Shown here: positions 1 to 6,079 of the stretch, in pieces
How positions within the stretch are numbered: position 1 is the first letter of the stretch
How the letters are laid out: each line of letters opens with the position of its first letter
NCBI GenBank assembly: GCA_009787745.1
Contig: WQST01000153.1
Location: 1-6,079 of the forward strand
DNA length: 6,079 bases
Source of the DNA: Lachnospiraceae bacterium
GTDB taxonomy: Bacteria; Bacillota; Clostridia; Lachnospirales; Lachnospiraceae
Direction: 5' to 3'
Made by a program: the position numbers and the translations under genes
The notes under the pieces: generated by a model
What the model saw: only the letters and a program-made list of their open reading frames with translations
Databases searched by the model: none
What the model was told of the DNA's origin: nothing

Positions 1-841
1 GAAGTACTAATCCGTTACCCGATACGGGAAGCCCGACTTCGGCTGCGGAAACATCCCCGCCGAAACGAGGGGTTATAATCTCTCCCAGCATATATGAAAG
101 CACCGCAGGCTGCAATCCTGTCGTGTAGGAATTAACCAGAAAGAACACCGCTTCATCACTTAAAAGCTTACTCGCAAGCGTAATAAAGTGAAAAATATTT
201 TCTTCCATTTTCCATATCTCGCCTTTTGGCCCTCTGCCGTATGACGGAGGATCCATAATTATCCCGTCATAGTGATTTCCGCGGCGGATTTCCCGCTCGA
301 CGAATTTCACACAATCATCGACCAGCCAGCGAATCGGCGCCGCCCTAAGCCCCGATGCTTCGGCATTCTCTTTTGCCCAGCCGACCATCCCTTTCGCCGC
401 ATCGACATGGGTTACGCTTGCTCCCGCCTTTGCCGCCGATACCGTCGCTCCGCCTGTATAAGCGAAGAGGTTTAATATTTGTAAAGGGCGCCCCAGGCGT
501 TTCGTTCCGTCAGCTATTTTTTCCGCGCAAAAATCCCAATTTGCCGCTTGCTCGGGAAAAATCCCGGTATGCTTAAAACTAAACGGTTTCAAACGAAAAA
601 CTAAATCCTTATAACCGATGCTCCATTCATTCGGCAAATCGAAAAACTCCCATTCGCCGCCGCCTTTAGCACTTCGGTGGTAATGAGCATTCGGTTTCTT
701 CCAACCGTGATGTTTTTTTTCGGTTTGCCAAATTACTTGGGGGTCGGGGCGGATAAGTAGATAATCACCCCAGCGCTCCAGCTTTTCCCCTGAAGAAGTC
801 TCAATAACTTCATAGTCAGTCCAATTATTCGCAATCCACAT
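1..841 (-). CDS. Class I SAM-dependent methyltransferase (RlmI/RlmK-like), 3' end cut by window edge
   Basis: This gene encodes a probable cytosolic S-adenosylmethionine-dependent methyltransferase, of which 280 codons are visible. The N-terminal half (about residues 1-100) is a small lead domain with WGDYLLIRPDPQVIW at 24-38 and FKHTGIFPEQAANWDF at 89-104. The Rossmann-fold methyltransferase domain follows: the SAM-binding motif I is LNLFAYTGGAT at 123-133, the acidic end of strand 2 is HVDAAKGM at 145-152, a DDC lies at 175-177, and the catalytic-type motif MDPPSYGRGPKGE is at 196-208. The DPPSY motif and overall layout recall the RlmI/RlmK 23S rRNA methyltransferase group, so an RNA base is a plausible substrate, but specificity cannot be read from the sequence. 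The visible part ends in LPVSGNGLVL; homologues I recall end soon after this, so probably only a short C-terminus is missing. The ATG at 841 lies 14 bp after the sensor-kinase stop and has only a weak AAAGAA upstream, consistent with translation as the last visible gene of the operon. Family membership is firm; the target is unknown. Confidence 0.9.
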   Translation of the reverse strand, partial: MWIANNWTDYEVIETSSGEKLERWGDYLLIRPDPQVIWQTEKKHHGWKKPNAHYHRSAKGGGEWEFFDLPNEWSIGYKDLVFRLKPFSFKHTGIFPEQAANWDFCAEKIADGTKRLGRPLQILNLFAYTGGATVSAAKAGASVTHVDAAKGMVGWAKENAEASGLRAAPIRWLVDDCVKFVEREIRRGNHYDGIIMDPPSYGRGPKGEIWKMEENIFHFITLASKLLSDEAVFFLVNSYTTGLQPAVLSYMLGEIITPRFGGDVSAAEVGLPVSGNGLVL

Positions 842-855
842 ACAATTCTTTCATA

Positions 856-3800
856 CTATAAATTATCCATTATTATTTTTTTAAGCTTCGCTTCGGCATC
901 ATCGATATTGAATTCATTAAGCGCCCTGATTGATTCCGCAATCGAAGTATTTATCTCTTCACCAAAATCATATGTTTGCACTTCTTTAAGAATCTCCGTT
1001 GCGGTGTCATTATCAAATTCTGTGCTTGCAACCAAAGCCTTCTCGATTTTTTCAAGCAACAACTTTTTCGTACCGGCTTCTTTGACTACCGCTTCTGCTT
1101 TTTCATCAGACGCGAACAATACCGCCATATCATCATGTAAAAAATCCAGTTCGTCTTGTAAGTCAGGATATTCGGCCCGGCAATACGCGCCGTCGCCTGA
1201 TTTCGCGGCTGTTTCTAACTGAAAAGCCTTTTCTGATAATCCTGCCGCACCGATCGTCGCTAACATTGATTTCATCGCATGAACCGTAATCCCAAAAGAC
1301 TTTAAGTCATTGTTAGCTAAAAAAGCCGACATACTCTTACATTCGTCCATGACTTTTTCATAAAATACCTTCAAACTTTCGATATAAAGATCCTGCATTC
1401 CCGAAGCATAGCGCATACCAATCTCGGCGTTAATTTCACCAATCTCGAACAGTTTTTCTAAAAAGCCTTCGTCATTTTTTTCTTCTATGCTTTCTGCTTC
1501 CGCTAATTTTTCAGGCGGCAGCCATGTTTTTAATTTGTCAATCAATTCCTTAACCTCTATCGGTTTTGAGATAAAACCGTTAAATCCATTTTCCAAAAAC
1601 ATTTCTTTTGCGCCCCTGATCGCATTGGCGGTCAGAGCGATGATGATTTGTTCCTTATATTTATCACCCAACTTACGGATTTCAGCTGTCGTTTCAATTC
1701 CGTCAATTATCGGCATCATATGATCCATAAAAATTATATCATAATCGCGCTTTTTTACTTCTGCGATGGCATCATACCCTGAGTCAACACAAACGGCTTC
1801 AATACCGAATAATTTAAGCAAACCACGGGCGACTTTTAAATTGAATTCATTATCATCAACGACCATGACACTTGCATTCGGTGCATATAAACTTTCATCT
1901 TCTTTGATGGAATCATTGCCGACCTCAACTTCTTCGCCGATAACCAGCGGGACTCGGACAGTAAATCTAGTCCCCTTGCCATACTCACTCGCAAAAGTTA
2001 TATCGCCGCCCATCATCACGGCAAAAGATTTGGCAATCGAAAGCCCCAGCCCCGTTCCCTCAATACCATGATTCTTAAGGGCATCTGTTTGTTGGAAAGC
2101 ATTAAACAGCTTCGGTTTATCCTCTTCACGAATCCCTTTACCACTGTCCACAACATCAAATGTTAACTCTCCGCCAACCACCGTGACCTTTAGCCGCACA
2201 AACCCTGTCGGGGTAAATTTAACGGCGTTAGCGCAAATGTTCGTAATAATCTGCCGCATCCTGACATCATCGCCATACAGATAATGAGGAATTTCGCCCT
2301 CTGTTTCATAAATGAAATCAAGTCCTTTTTTTTCTGCAATAAAGCGGAACATTGAACTGACATTATCAATGAAAGTATAAAAATCGTAATTGACTGCCTG
2401 TAATTCATATTTACCTGCTTCGATTTTGGACATATCCAAGATATCATTAATAATTGATAAAAGATTATGCGCCGATAAATTTATATCCGAAACATGGCTG
2501 GTCTGACGCTCGTTTAAATTTTCATGTAAAAGAAGTTCCGACATCCCGATAATCGCATTCATCGGAGTGCGTATCTCATGTGACATATTCGCAAGGAAAG
2601 TTGATTTCGTTCGGTTAGCCGCTTGGGCTTCCTCAACGGCAACCTCCAGTACCTTCTGATTTTCGCTGAGTTCTTCCGTTCGGTCAGTCACCATTCGCTC
2701 CAAGCGTCTGCCTTCGTTATGCCCGCGTTGCAATAGGATCACCAAAAAGAACATTACGACTACCAAGACAGATGAGCCGATCATTAGCGGCAATTGCTCT
2801 CTGGTCATCTTTAACTGATAATCATATGTTCTTGTCAGCCAGCGCCCTGCAATGCTTTCAAGATTAATCAGCTTCATTGATTTATCAATTATCGAAAGTA
2901 AAATTGCTTCTTCTTTATTAAAACCAAAAGTCGATTCGAAGTATCGGTCAAACAAATGGTTAATCATATAACCGGGCTGTTCACGATAATTCGTCATCAT
3001 CAAAAGTTGATTCTTACTTATCATCAGCAAATCAATACTGCCGTCCGCCAGACCGTCGAAACCTTCCATGATACTGTTATATTCGATTACATCTTTATGA
3101 TTAGGAAACCATGTCCGGAAATTCTCCGCGTAAGCGGTTCCCTTGATTAAACCAACCCTATTATAGAAGATCTCATTAATACTGATGTTATAATGAGTAG
3201 TTTTCGACAAAAGGGCGTATTGATCGGTATAAAATGATGATTCCGGCCAAATAAAGGAATCTGCTCTGTTAGCTGTATACAAAAGTTCCGAAATCATTTG
3301 TAGTTCGCCTGCTTTAAGCGACTCAATAATCTCATCCCAATTATCCTCGTCATTAATTACCAGCTCAAATTCAAGACCTGTTAACTCGCTTATCTGATCC
3401 AAGACTTCGAAAACAATTCCCTGCCACTCTTCTTCTATACTATTAAAGATACTAATCGGGTAATTATCTGTTGAAGCGCCGAATTTGACGACTTGATTCT
3501 TTTGCAGGTATTCTTTTTCTTCCGCCGTCAAAGAAAGATGAAGCTTGTTAACCAGATACTCTCGGTTCCCTTCATTATATAATTTCGTTAAATTCCGTAT
3601 TTCACCATTCTCCAGAGCTTTCTGGAATACTGAAATGACAGGGATTAATTCACTGTTTCTGGTAGTTAAGGAAACGGGGCTATATATCAAAGGAAAATAT
3701 GTCTCTGACACCATATCCCCATAACCGTCAAAAGACGCAAACCCTGTGGCTTCGTCAAAAAATGCATCAACTTCACCGCTTTTCAAAAGAGTATATGCGG

Positions 3801-4401
3801 TATCATAATCAGGTACAAAAAATTCCTCGAAAAATTCCTCATACGCGGCGATATCGCTGTTAGTGGTTACGCCTTCCAAAAAGCAATATCTAAGCGGGCG
3901 GGTTTTTCTGATTTCACTAAACGGTTCACTGCCGACAATCCGCATGTAGGCTATCTCACGCTGGGCTATCTCATCCGTCATAAAATAAGCGGAATTAAGT
4001 CTTTCCTGTGTCGCCGTCAATTCTCCTGTAAAGCTGACTTCATATGTATTAAGCCCATCAATCAATTGACCCCATTCAAATATAGTCGGTTCAATTTTTA
4101 TTCCGAACAGATCCGACAGCCTTTTGCAAACCAATGTCGAATAGCCTTTTATGTCGCCGTTTACATCATAAAAAGCTTCGGTACTTAATTGCATTCCGTA
4201 AGTATATGTTTCCTCTTTAGATATCAAAGCTTCTATCGCGGCAATTTCCGCATCGGTTACTCCGGGGATATCCCGGAAAGAAATGAAATATTCGGGCACG
4301 CCGGCTTGCTGTTCGGCGAAATCACAACCGGACAGTAAAGCAACTTGAAATAACAGCAAAGTAAAAAAAGCAATACTGATAAATCTTTTGAATGACCCCA
4401 T
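856..4401 (-). CDS. Hybrid sensor histidine kinase with lipobox signal, tandem solute-binding sensor domains, receiver and HPt
   Basis: This 1181-residue membrane sensor kinase carries a complete internal phosphorelay, with an EvgS/BvgS-like order. Residues 1-26 form a signal peptide (K5, R6, hydrophobic stretch) ending in a lipobox, LSGC, at 23-26. Two extracytoplasmic Venus-flytrap domains of the SBP_bac_3 type follow, at about 60-285 and 300-525. Each has the ligand-side pattern with an arginine (TATQER, R134; TANRA, R379) that in amino-acid-binding relatives contacts the ligand carboxylate. One transmembrane helix lies at about 538-557, then a charged signalling helix at 560-600 with no PAS domain. 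The kinase core has H608 in [11 protein letters not shown], an N box (N721, N725), G1 at D752-G756 and G2 at 782-786 (GTGLG). The receiver (about 844-960) has D849/D850, phosphoacceptor D893, T924 and K946. The HPt has H1041 in HAMKS. A helical tail occupies about 1100-1181. All key residues are intact. The start is the only in-frame ATG near an AAAGGA site. The ligand is unknown; amino acids or similar small solutes are a family-based guess. Confidence 0.96.
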   Translation of the reverse strand: MGSFKRFISIAFFTLLLFQVALLSGCDFAEQQAGVPEYFISFRDIPGVTDAEIAAIEALISKEETYTYGMQLSTEAFYDVNGDIKGYSTLVCKRLSDLFGIKIEPTIFEWGQLIDGLNTYEVSFTGELTATQERLNSAYFMTDEIAQREIAYMRIVGSEPFSEIRKTRPLRYCFLEGVTTNSDIAAYEEFFEEFFVPDYDTAYTLLKSGEVDAFFDEATGFASFDGYGDMVSETYFPLIYSPVSLTTRNSELIPVISVFQKALENGEIRNLTKLYNEGNREYLVNKLHLSLTAEEKEYLQKNQVVKFGASTDNYPISIFNSIEEEWQGIVFEVLDQISELTGLEFELVINDEDNWDEIIESLKAGELQMISELLYTANRADSFIWPESSFYTDQYALLSKTTHYNISINEIFYNRVGLIKGTAYAENFRTWFPNHKDVIEYNSIMEGFDGLADGSIDLLMISKNQLLMMTNYREQPGYMINHLFDRYFESTFGFNKEEAILLSIIDKSMKLINLESIAGRWLTRTYDYQLKMTREQLPLMIGSSVLVVVMFFLVILLQRGHNEGRRLERMVTDRTEELSENQKVLEVAVEEAQAANRTKSTFLANMSHEIRTPMNAIIGMSELLLHENLNERQTSHVSDINLSAHNLLSIINDILDMSKIEAGKYELQAVNYDFYTFIDNVSSMFRFIAEKKGLDFIYETEGEIPHYLYGDDVRMRQIITNICANAVKFTPTGFVRLKVTVVGGELTFDVVDSGKGIREEDKPKLFNAFQQTDALKNHGIEGTGLGLSIAKSFAVMMGGDITFASEYGKGTRFTVRVPLVIGEEVEVGNDSIKEDESLYAPNASVMVVDDNEFNLKVARGLLKLFGIEAVCVDSGYDAIAEVKKRDYDIIFMDHMMPIIDGIETTAEIRKLGDKYKEQIIIALTANAIRGAKEMFLENGFNGFISKPIEVKELIDKLKTWLPPEKLAEAESIEEKNDEGFLEKLFEIGEINAEIGMRYASGMQDLYIESLKVFYEKVMDECKSMSAFLANNDLKSFGITVHAMKSMLATIGAAGLSEKAFQLETAAKSGDGAYCRAEYPDLQDELDFLHDDMAVLFASDEKAEAVVKEAGTKKLLLEKIEKALVASTEFDNDTATEILKEVQTYDFGEEINTSIAESIRALNEFNIDDAEAKLKKIIMDNL
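3818..3840 (-). repeat. Short in-frame tandem repeat within the kinase sensor domain
   Basis: A 12-bp unit occurs twice back to back (12 then 11 matching bases), encoding EEFFEEFF at residues 188-195 in the first solute-binding domain. Being a multiple of three it keeps the frame. It probably arose by slippage and extends a surface helix in the hinge-distal part of the domain; its effect on ligand binding is unknown. Confidence 0.6.
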
Positions 4402-4410
4402 TTAAATGAA

Positions 4411-4417
4411 TTCCTTT
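4411..4417 (-). promoter_or_regulatory. Ribosome-binding site of the sensor-kinase gene, overlapping the upstream stop codon
   Basis: AAAGGAA on the minus strand overlaps the TAA stop (4418-4416) of the response-regulator gene and lies about 10 bases before the kinase ATG. The overlap suggests that ribosomes finishing the first gene help to start the second, which would keep the two partners in fixed proportion. Confidence 0.6.
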
Positions 4418-5180
4418 ATAAGTGTTGTTTAAGTTTTTCCATGACACGTTTTTTATCAATTGGCTTAACAATGAAATCGACGCCGCCAACTTTAATTGCT
4501 TTCGCAACGTATTCTTTATTGGCATTACCGGTGAGGAAAATAATCGGCGCCGTCAGACCTTTTTCCTTGATTTTTTGCGCCAGTTCATAGCCATCCATAT
4601 CGGGCATCTCAATATCTAAAATAAATAGATCGGGGGTATTATTAGCCAGATAGCGAAGAGCGGTTGTACCGCTGGTTAAGCAAGTGACTTTGTACTGCGT
4701 CCCGTCTAAAAATGATTTAAGCGCTCCTAAGAAAAAAGACGCATCATCAACGGCTAAAATCTTGTATTCGCGTCCCGCATCTACTTTTTCCTCAACGGAA
4801 GCGATCGGTTCAGTCACCTGTTGGACCATTTGCATGGAAATGGACAATGCCGAAGCGTCGGTGAAAAGGGCTGTTAAATCTGCTTCTAATTTGTCAATTC
4901 CGAAATCTTTGGCATTATTTACAAGCTCAAGGCACCTTTGAGACAGGTTTTCGGCGTAAAGCTTGTCAAGCATATCCCAAACCGACACCAAGTTTTTTGA
5001 TATTTTTCCTGTGTCATGAGCTGCCAACGCTTCTTTGATACTGTATTCTTTAGACGGATAAGTATCAATGAAATAGTTCATTTTCTGAATATAAATACTT
5101 ACCTGATCATCACTCATCTGCTCAATCTTATCTTGCAAATTAAGCTCAGATAATGTCAATAATCGTTTCTTATCAAACAT
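4416..5180 (-). CDS. Response regulator with N-terminal degenerate HPt-like domain and C-terminal receiver, no output domain
   Basis: This 254-residue cytosolic protein is the probable partner of the adjacent hybrid kinase. The C-terminal receiver (about 137-254) has the acidic pair D145/D146, phosphoacceptor D189 in LDIEMPDMDG, T217 in FLTGN and K239 in VKPID, so it should be phosphorylatable. The N-terminal half (about 20-115) is helical and aligns without gaps to the HPt domain of the kinase encoded next door, from YIQKMNYF onward. The position of the HPt histidine is V65 and that of the following conserved lysine is W68, so the domain cannot be a histidine phosphoacceptor. No DNA-binding, cyclase or phosphodiesterase domain is present. 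The start was placed at the ATG at 5180 because GGAGG ends five bases upstream. A longer reading from TTG at 5198 would put the ribosome-binding site inside the gene. The stop overlaps the ribosome-binding site of the kinase gene, 14 bp before its ATG, which suggests coupled translation. It may relay or sequester phosphate, or act by protein contact; this is inference. Confidence 0.92.
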   Translation of the reverse strand: MFDKKRLLTLSELNLQDKIEQMSDDQVSIYIQKMNYFIDTYPSKEYSIKEALAAHDTGKISKNLVSVWDMLDKLYAENLSQRCLELVNNAKDFGIDKLEADLTALFTDASALSISMQMVQQVTEPIASVEEKVDAGREYKILAVDDASFFLGALKSFLDGTQYKVTCLTSGTTALRYLANNTPDLFILDIEMPDMDGYELAQKIKEKGLTAPIIFLTGNANKEYVAKAIKVGGVDFIVKPIDKKRVMEKLKQHL

Positions 5181-5182
5181 AA

Positions 5183-5190
5183 CACCCTCC
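5183..5190 (-). promoter_or_regulatory. Shine-Dalgarno site of the response-regulator gene
   Basis: GGAGGGTG on the minus strand, with GGAGG ending five bases before the ATG at 5180, is a strong ribosome-binding site. It decides the start in favour of 5180 over the in-frame TTG at 5198, which lies upstream of this site. Confidence 0.85.
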
Positions 5191-5219
5191 AAAATCAATT
5201 ACTATAAATATTATAAAAA

Positions 5220-5248
5220 AGGATACCATATGACTTAGCAAATGTCAA
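5220..5248 (-). promoter_or_regulatory. Predicted sigma-70/SigA promoter of the sensor operon
   Basis: On the minus strand, a perfect -35 box TTGACA (5248-5243) is followed by a 17-base spacer and TATCCT (5225-5220), a reasonable -10 box. The expected transcript start is near 5213, giving a short AT-rich leader of about 30 bases before the response-regulator ATG. An alternative TATAAT lies at 5215-5210, but the bases 17 upstream of it (CTAAGT) make a poor -35 box. This is the only good promoter seen ahead of the three-gene operon. Confidence 0.65.
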
Positions 5249-5280
5249 TTGAGCGGTGCTTGAGCTTATACAAACATTGC

Positions 5281-5309
5281 TTGACTGTTGCTGACAGTAG
5301 ATGTATTAT
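5281..5309 (+). promoter_or_regulatory. Predicted sigma-70/SigA promoter of the aminotransferase gene, possibly leaderless
   Basis: TTGACT at 5281-5286, a 17-base spacer and TATTAT at 5304-5309 form a near-consensus housekeeping promoter. Transcription would be expected to start about 6-8 bases after the -10 box, at 5315-5317, and the ATG begins at 5317. The message would then have no leader, which fits the absence of a Shine-Dalgarno site. The spacing is read directly; the leaderless conclusion is inference. Confidence 0.6.
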
Positions 5310-5316
5310 ATAAAGC

Positions 5317-6079
5317 ATGAATATTCAAGCAAATCGCCTTGACAGGGGCTTTTTTAAATATCAGGAAGAGTTCGAAAATGCTGCTATCAGCACACTTCGC
5401 TCAGGGTGGTATGTCCTCGGAAATGAAGTTAGTGCTTTTGAAACAGAATTTGCCGAATATACGAAAGCAAAGTACTGTGTCGCCCTTGCCAGCGGCCTTG
5501 ATGCTTTATGGATTGCTTTTCGTTTACTTGGTATCGGGAACGGTGATGAAGTGATTGTTCAGGGGAATGCCTATATCGCATGTGTGATGGGCATTACGAT
5601 AAACGGTGCAACACCTGTATTCGTTGAACCTGATAATTATTTTAATCTTGATACGACTAAAATCAAAGCCGCCGTCACCAAAAAAACAAAAGCAATCCTT
5701 GTCGTTCATCTTTATGGCCAAGCCGCTAATATGACCGCGGTCATGCAGATAGCAAAGGAGCATAACCTATATGTCGTAGAAGATTGCGCACAGTCGCATG
5801 GTGCGCACTTTGCCGGACAAATGACGGGAACTTTCGGCGATATCGGATGTTTTTCTTTTTATCCGTCGAAAAATTTAGGCGCATTTGGCGATGGCGGTGC
5901 TATTGTGACCAATAACGAATCGATTGCTGATAAATTCAAGGTTTTCAGGAACTATGGCAGTGAAAAGAGGTATTATAACCGGGTCGTCGGAACGAACTCC
6001 CGCTTGGATGAGTTGCAGGCCGCTTTGCTTAGAGTAAGGCTTAAGCATCTAAATGAACTTAATGATGAAAGAAAATGCT
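5317..6079 (+). CDS. DegT/DnrJ/EryC1/StrS-family sugar aminotransferase, 3' end cut by window edge
   Basis: This gene encodes a PLP-dependent aminotransferase of the fold-type I DegT/DnrJ/EryC1/StrS family, which typically transfers an amino group from glutamate or glutamine to a keto group on a nucleotide-linked deoxysugar. The 254 visible codons are roughly two thirds of a usual protein of about 370 residues. Visible landmarks are SGWYVLGNEVSAFE at 29-42, the cofactor-phosphate loop ASGLDALW at 58-65, VEPD at 103-106, HLYGQ at 130-134, the PLP-ring region EDCAQSHGA at 155-163 (D156, Q159), the Schiff-base lysine K185 in FYPSKNLGAFGDGG, and NSRLDELQAALLR at 227-239. The N-terminus reads like a complete family start, and an in-frame TAA at 5311 rules out a longer protein. 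There is no Shine-Dalgarno site; a near-consensus promoter places the likely transcript start at or next to the ATG. It resembles FdtB/QdtB-type enzymes of surface-polysaccharide sugar synthesis, but the exact sugar cannot be assigned. It points away from the sensor operon and probably starts a separate cluster. Confidence 0.93.
   Translation, partial: MNIQANRLDRGFFKYQEEFENAAISTLRSGWYVLGNEVSAFETEFAEYTKAKYCVALASGLDALWIAFRLLGIGNGDEVIVQGNAYIACVMGITINGATPVFVEPDNYFNLDTTKIKAAVTKKTKAILVVHLYGQAANMTAVMQIAKEHNLYVVEDCAQSHGAHFAGQMTGTFGDIGCFSFYPSKNLGAFGDGGAIVTNNESIADKFKVFRNYGSEKRYYNRVVGTNSRLDELQAALLRVRLKHLNELNDERKC

Larger units (their letters stand above)
5181..5316. other. Divergent intergenic region
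   Basis: These 136 bp are the only sizeable non-coding stretch in the window. They hold two outward-facing promoters whose -35 boxes are 32 bp apart (5248 and 5281), so a regulator bound between them could affect both directions. An 8-bp palindrome, TCAATTGA, at 5245-5252 touches the minus-strand -35 box; it is too short to call an operator. I see no terminator hairpin or riboswitch-like structure here. Confidence 0.7.

Noticed and set aside
272..576. Plus-strand open frames opposite the methyltransferase
   Set aside because: They are antisense to a gene with clear family motifs, overlap each other and encode no recognisable protein.
826..854. ATG at 854 as the methyltransferase start
   Set aside because: It is out of frame with the methyltransferase and reaches a stop after nine codons.
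842..855. Terminator between the kinase and methyltransferase genes
   Set aside because: The 14-bp gap has no inverted repeat followed by a T-run.
2190..2447. Minus-strand 85-codon open frame inside the kinase gene
   Set aside because: It overlaps the intact kinase core in another frame and shows no protein-like pattern.
4322..4525. Minus-strand 67-codon open frame bridging the response-regulator and kinase genes
   Set aside because: It is an alternate frame across two genes with well-supported frames and starts.
5181..5198. Longer response-regulator start from TTG at 5198
   Set aside because: The strong GGAGG site lies inside this extension and is ideally spaced to the ATG at 5180.
5245..5252. 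TCAATTGA palindrome as an operator
   Set aside because: Eight bases of AT-rich palindrome are expected by chance, and half of it belongs to the -35 box.
5524..5763. Minus-strand 79-codon open frame opposite the aminotransferase
   Set aside because: It lies wholly antisense to a conserved enzyme and has no recognisable motif.

Overview
The window looks like chromosomal DNA of a Gram-positive Clostridia-type bacterium (Bacillota, possibly Lachnospiraceae-like). The grounds are moderately AT-rich sequence, a strong GGAGG Shine-Dalgarno site, a methyltransferase whose motifs match those I recall from Clostridia, and a sensor-kinase architecture (tandem periplasmic binding domains, HisKA, receiver, HPt) common there. 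The taxonomic call is inference from remembered family patterns, not from a search.

Layout: three tightly packed minus-strand genes fill positions 1 to 5180. In transcription order they are (i) a 254-residue protein with an HPt-like helical domain and a C-terminal receiver (5180-4416), (ii) a 1181-residue hybrid sensor histidine kinase with a lipobox signal peptide, two solute-binding-type sensor domains, one transmembrane helix, kinase core, receiver, HPt and a helical tail (4401-856), and (iii) a class I SAM-dependent methyltransferase that runs off the left edge (841 to <1). Both gaps are only 14 bp, so they probably form one operon. A 136-bp divergent intergenic region (5181-5316) separates it from a plus-strand DegT/DnrJ/EryC1/StrS sugar aminotransferase that runs off the right edge and may begin a surface-polysaccharide or deoxy-amino-sugar cluster.

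How the genes may work together: the kinase would bind a small solute outside the membrane, autophosphorylate on H608, and pass phosphate to its receiver (D893) and HPt (H1041). The neighbouring receiver protein (D189) is the obvious final acceptor. That protein has no DNA-binding or enzymatic output domain. Its N-terminal domain aligns without gaps to the kinase HPt but lacks the phosphoacceptor histidine, so it may dock to or compete within the relay.

The most notable points are the degenerate HPt fused to a receiver, the lipoprotein-type signal on a sensor kinase, the lack of any recognisable output domain in the operon, and a near-consensus promoter whose predicted start point falls on the aminotransferase ATG, suggesting a leaderless message. 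I saw no RNA genes, CRISPR arrays, insertion sequences or clear terminators.
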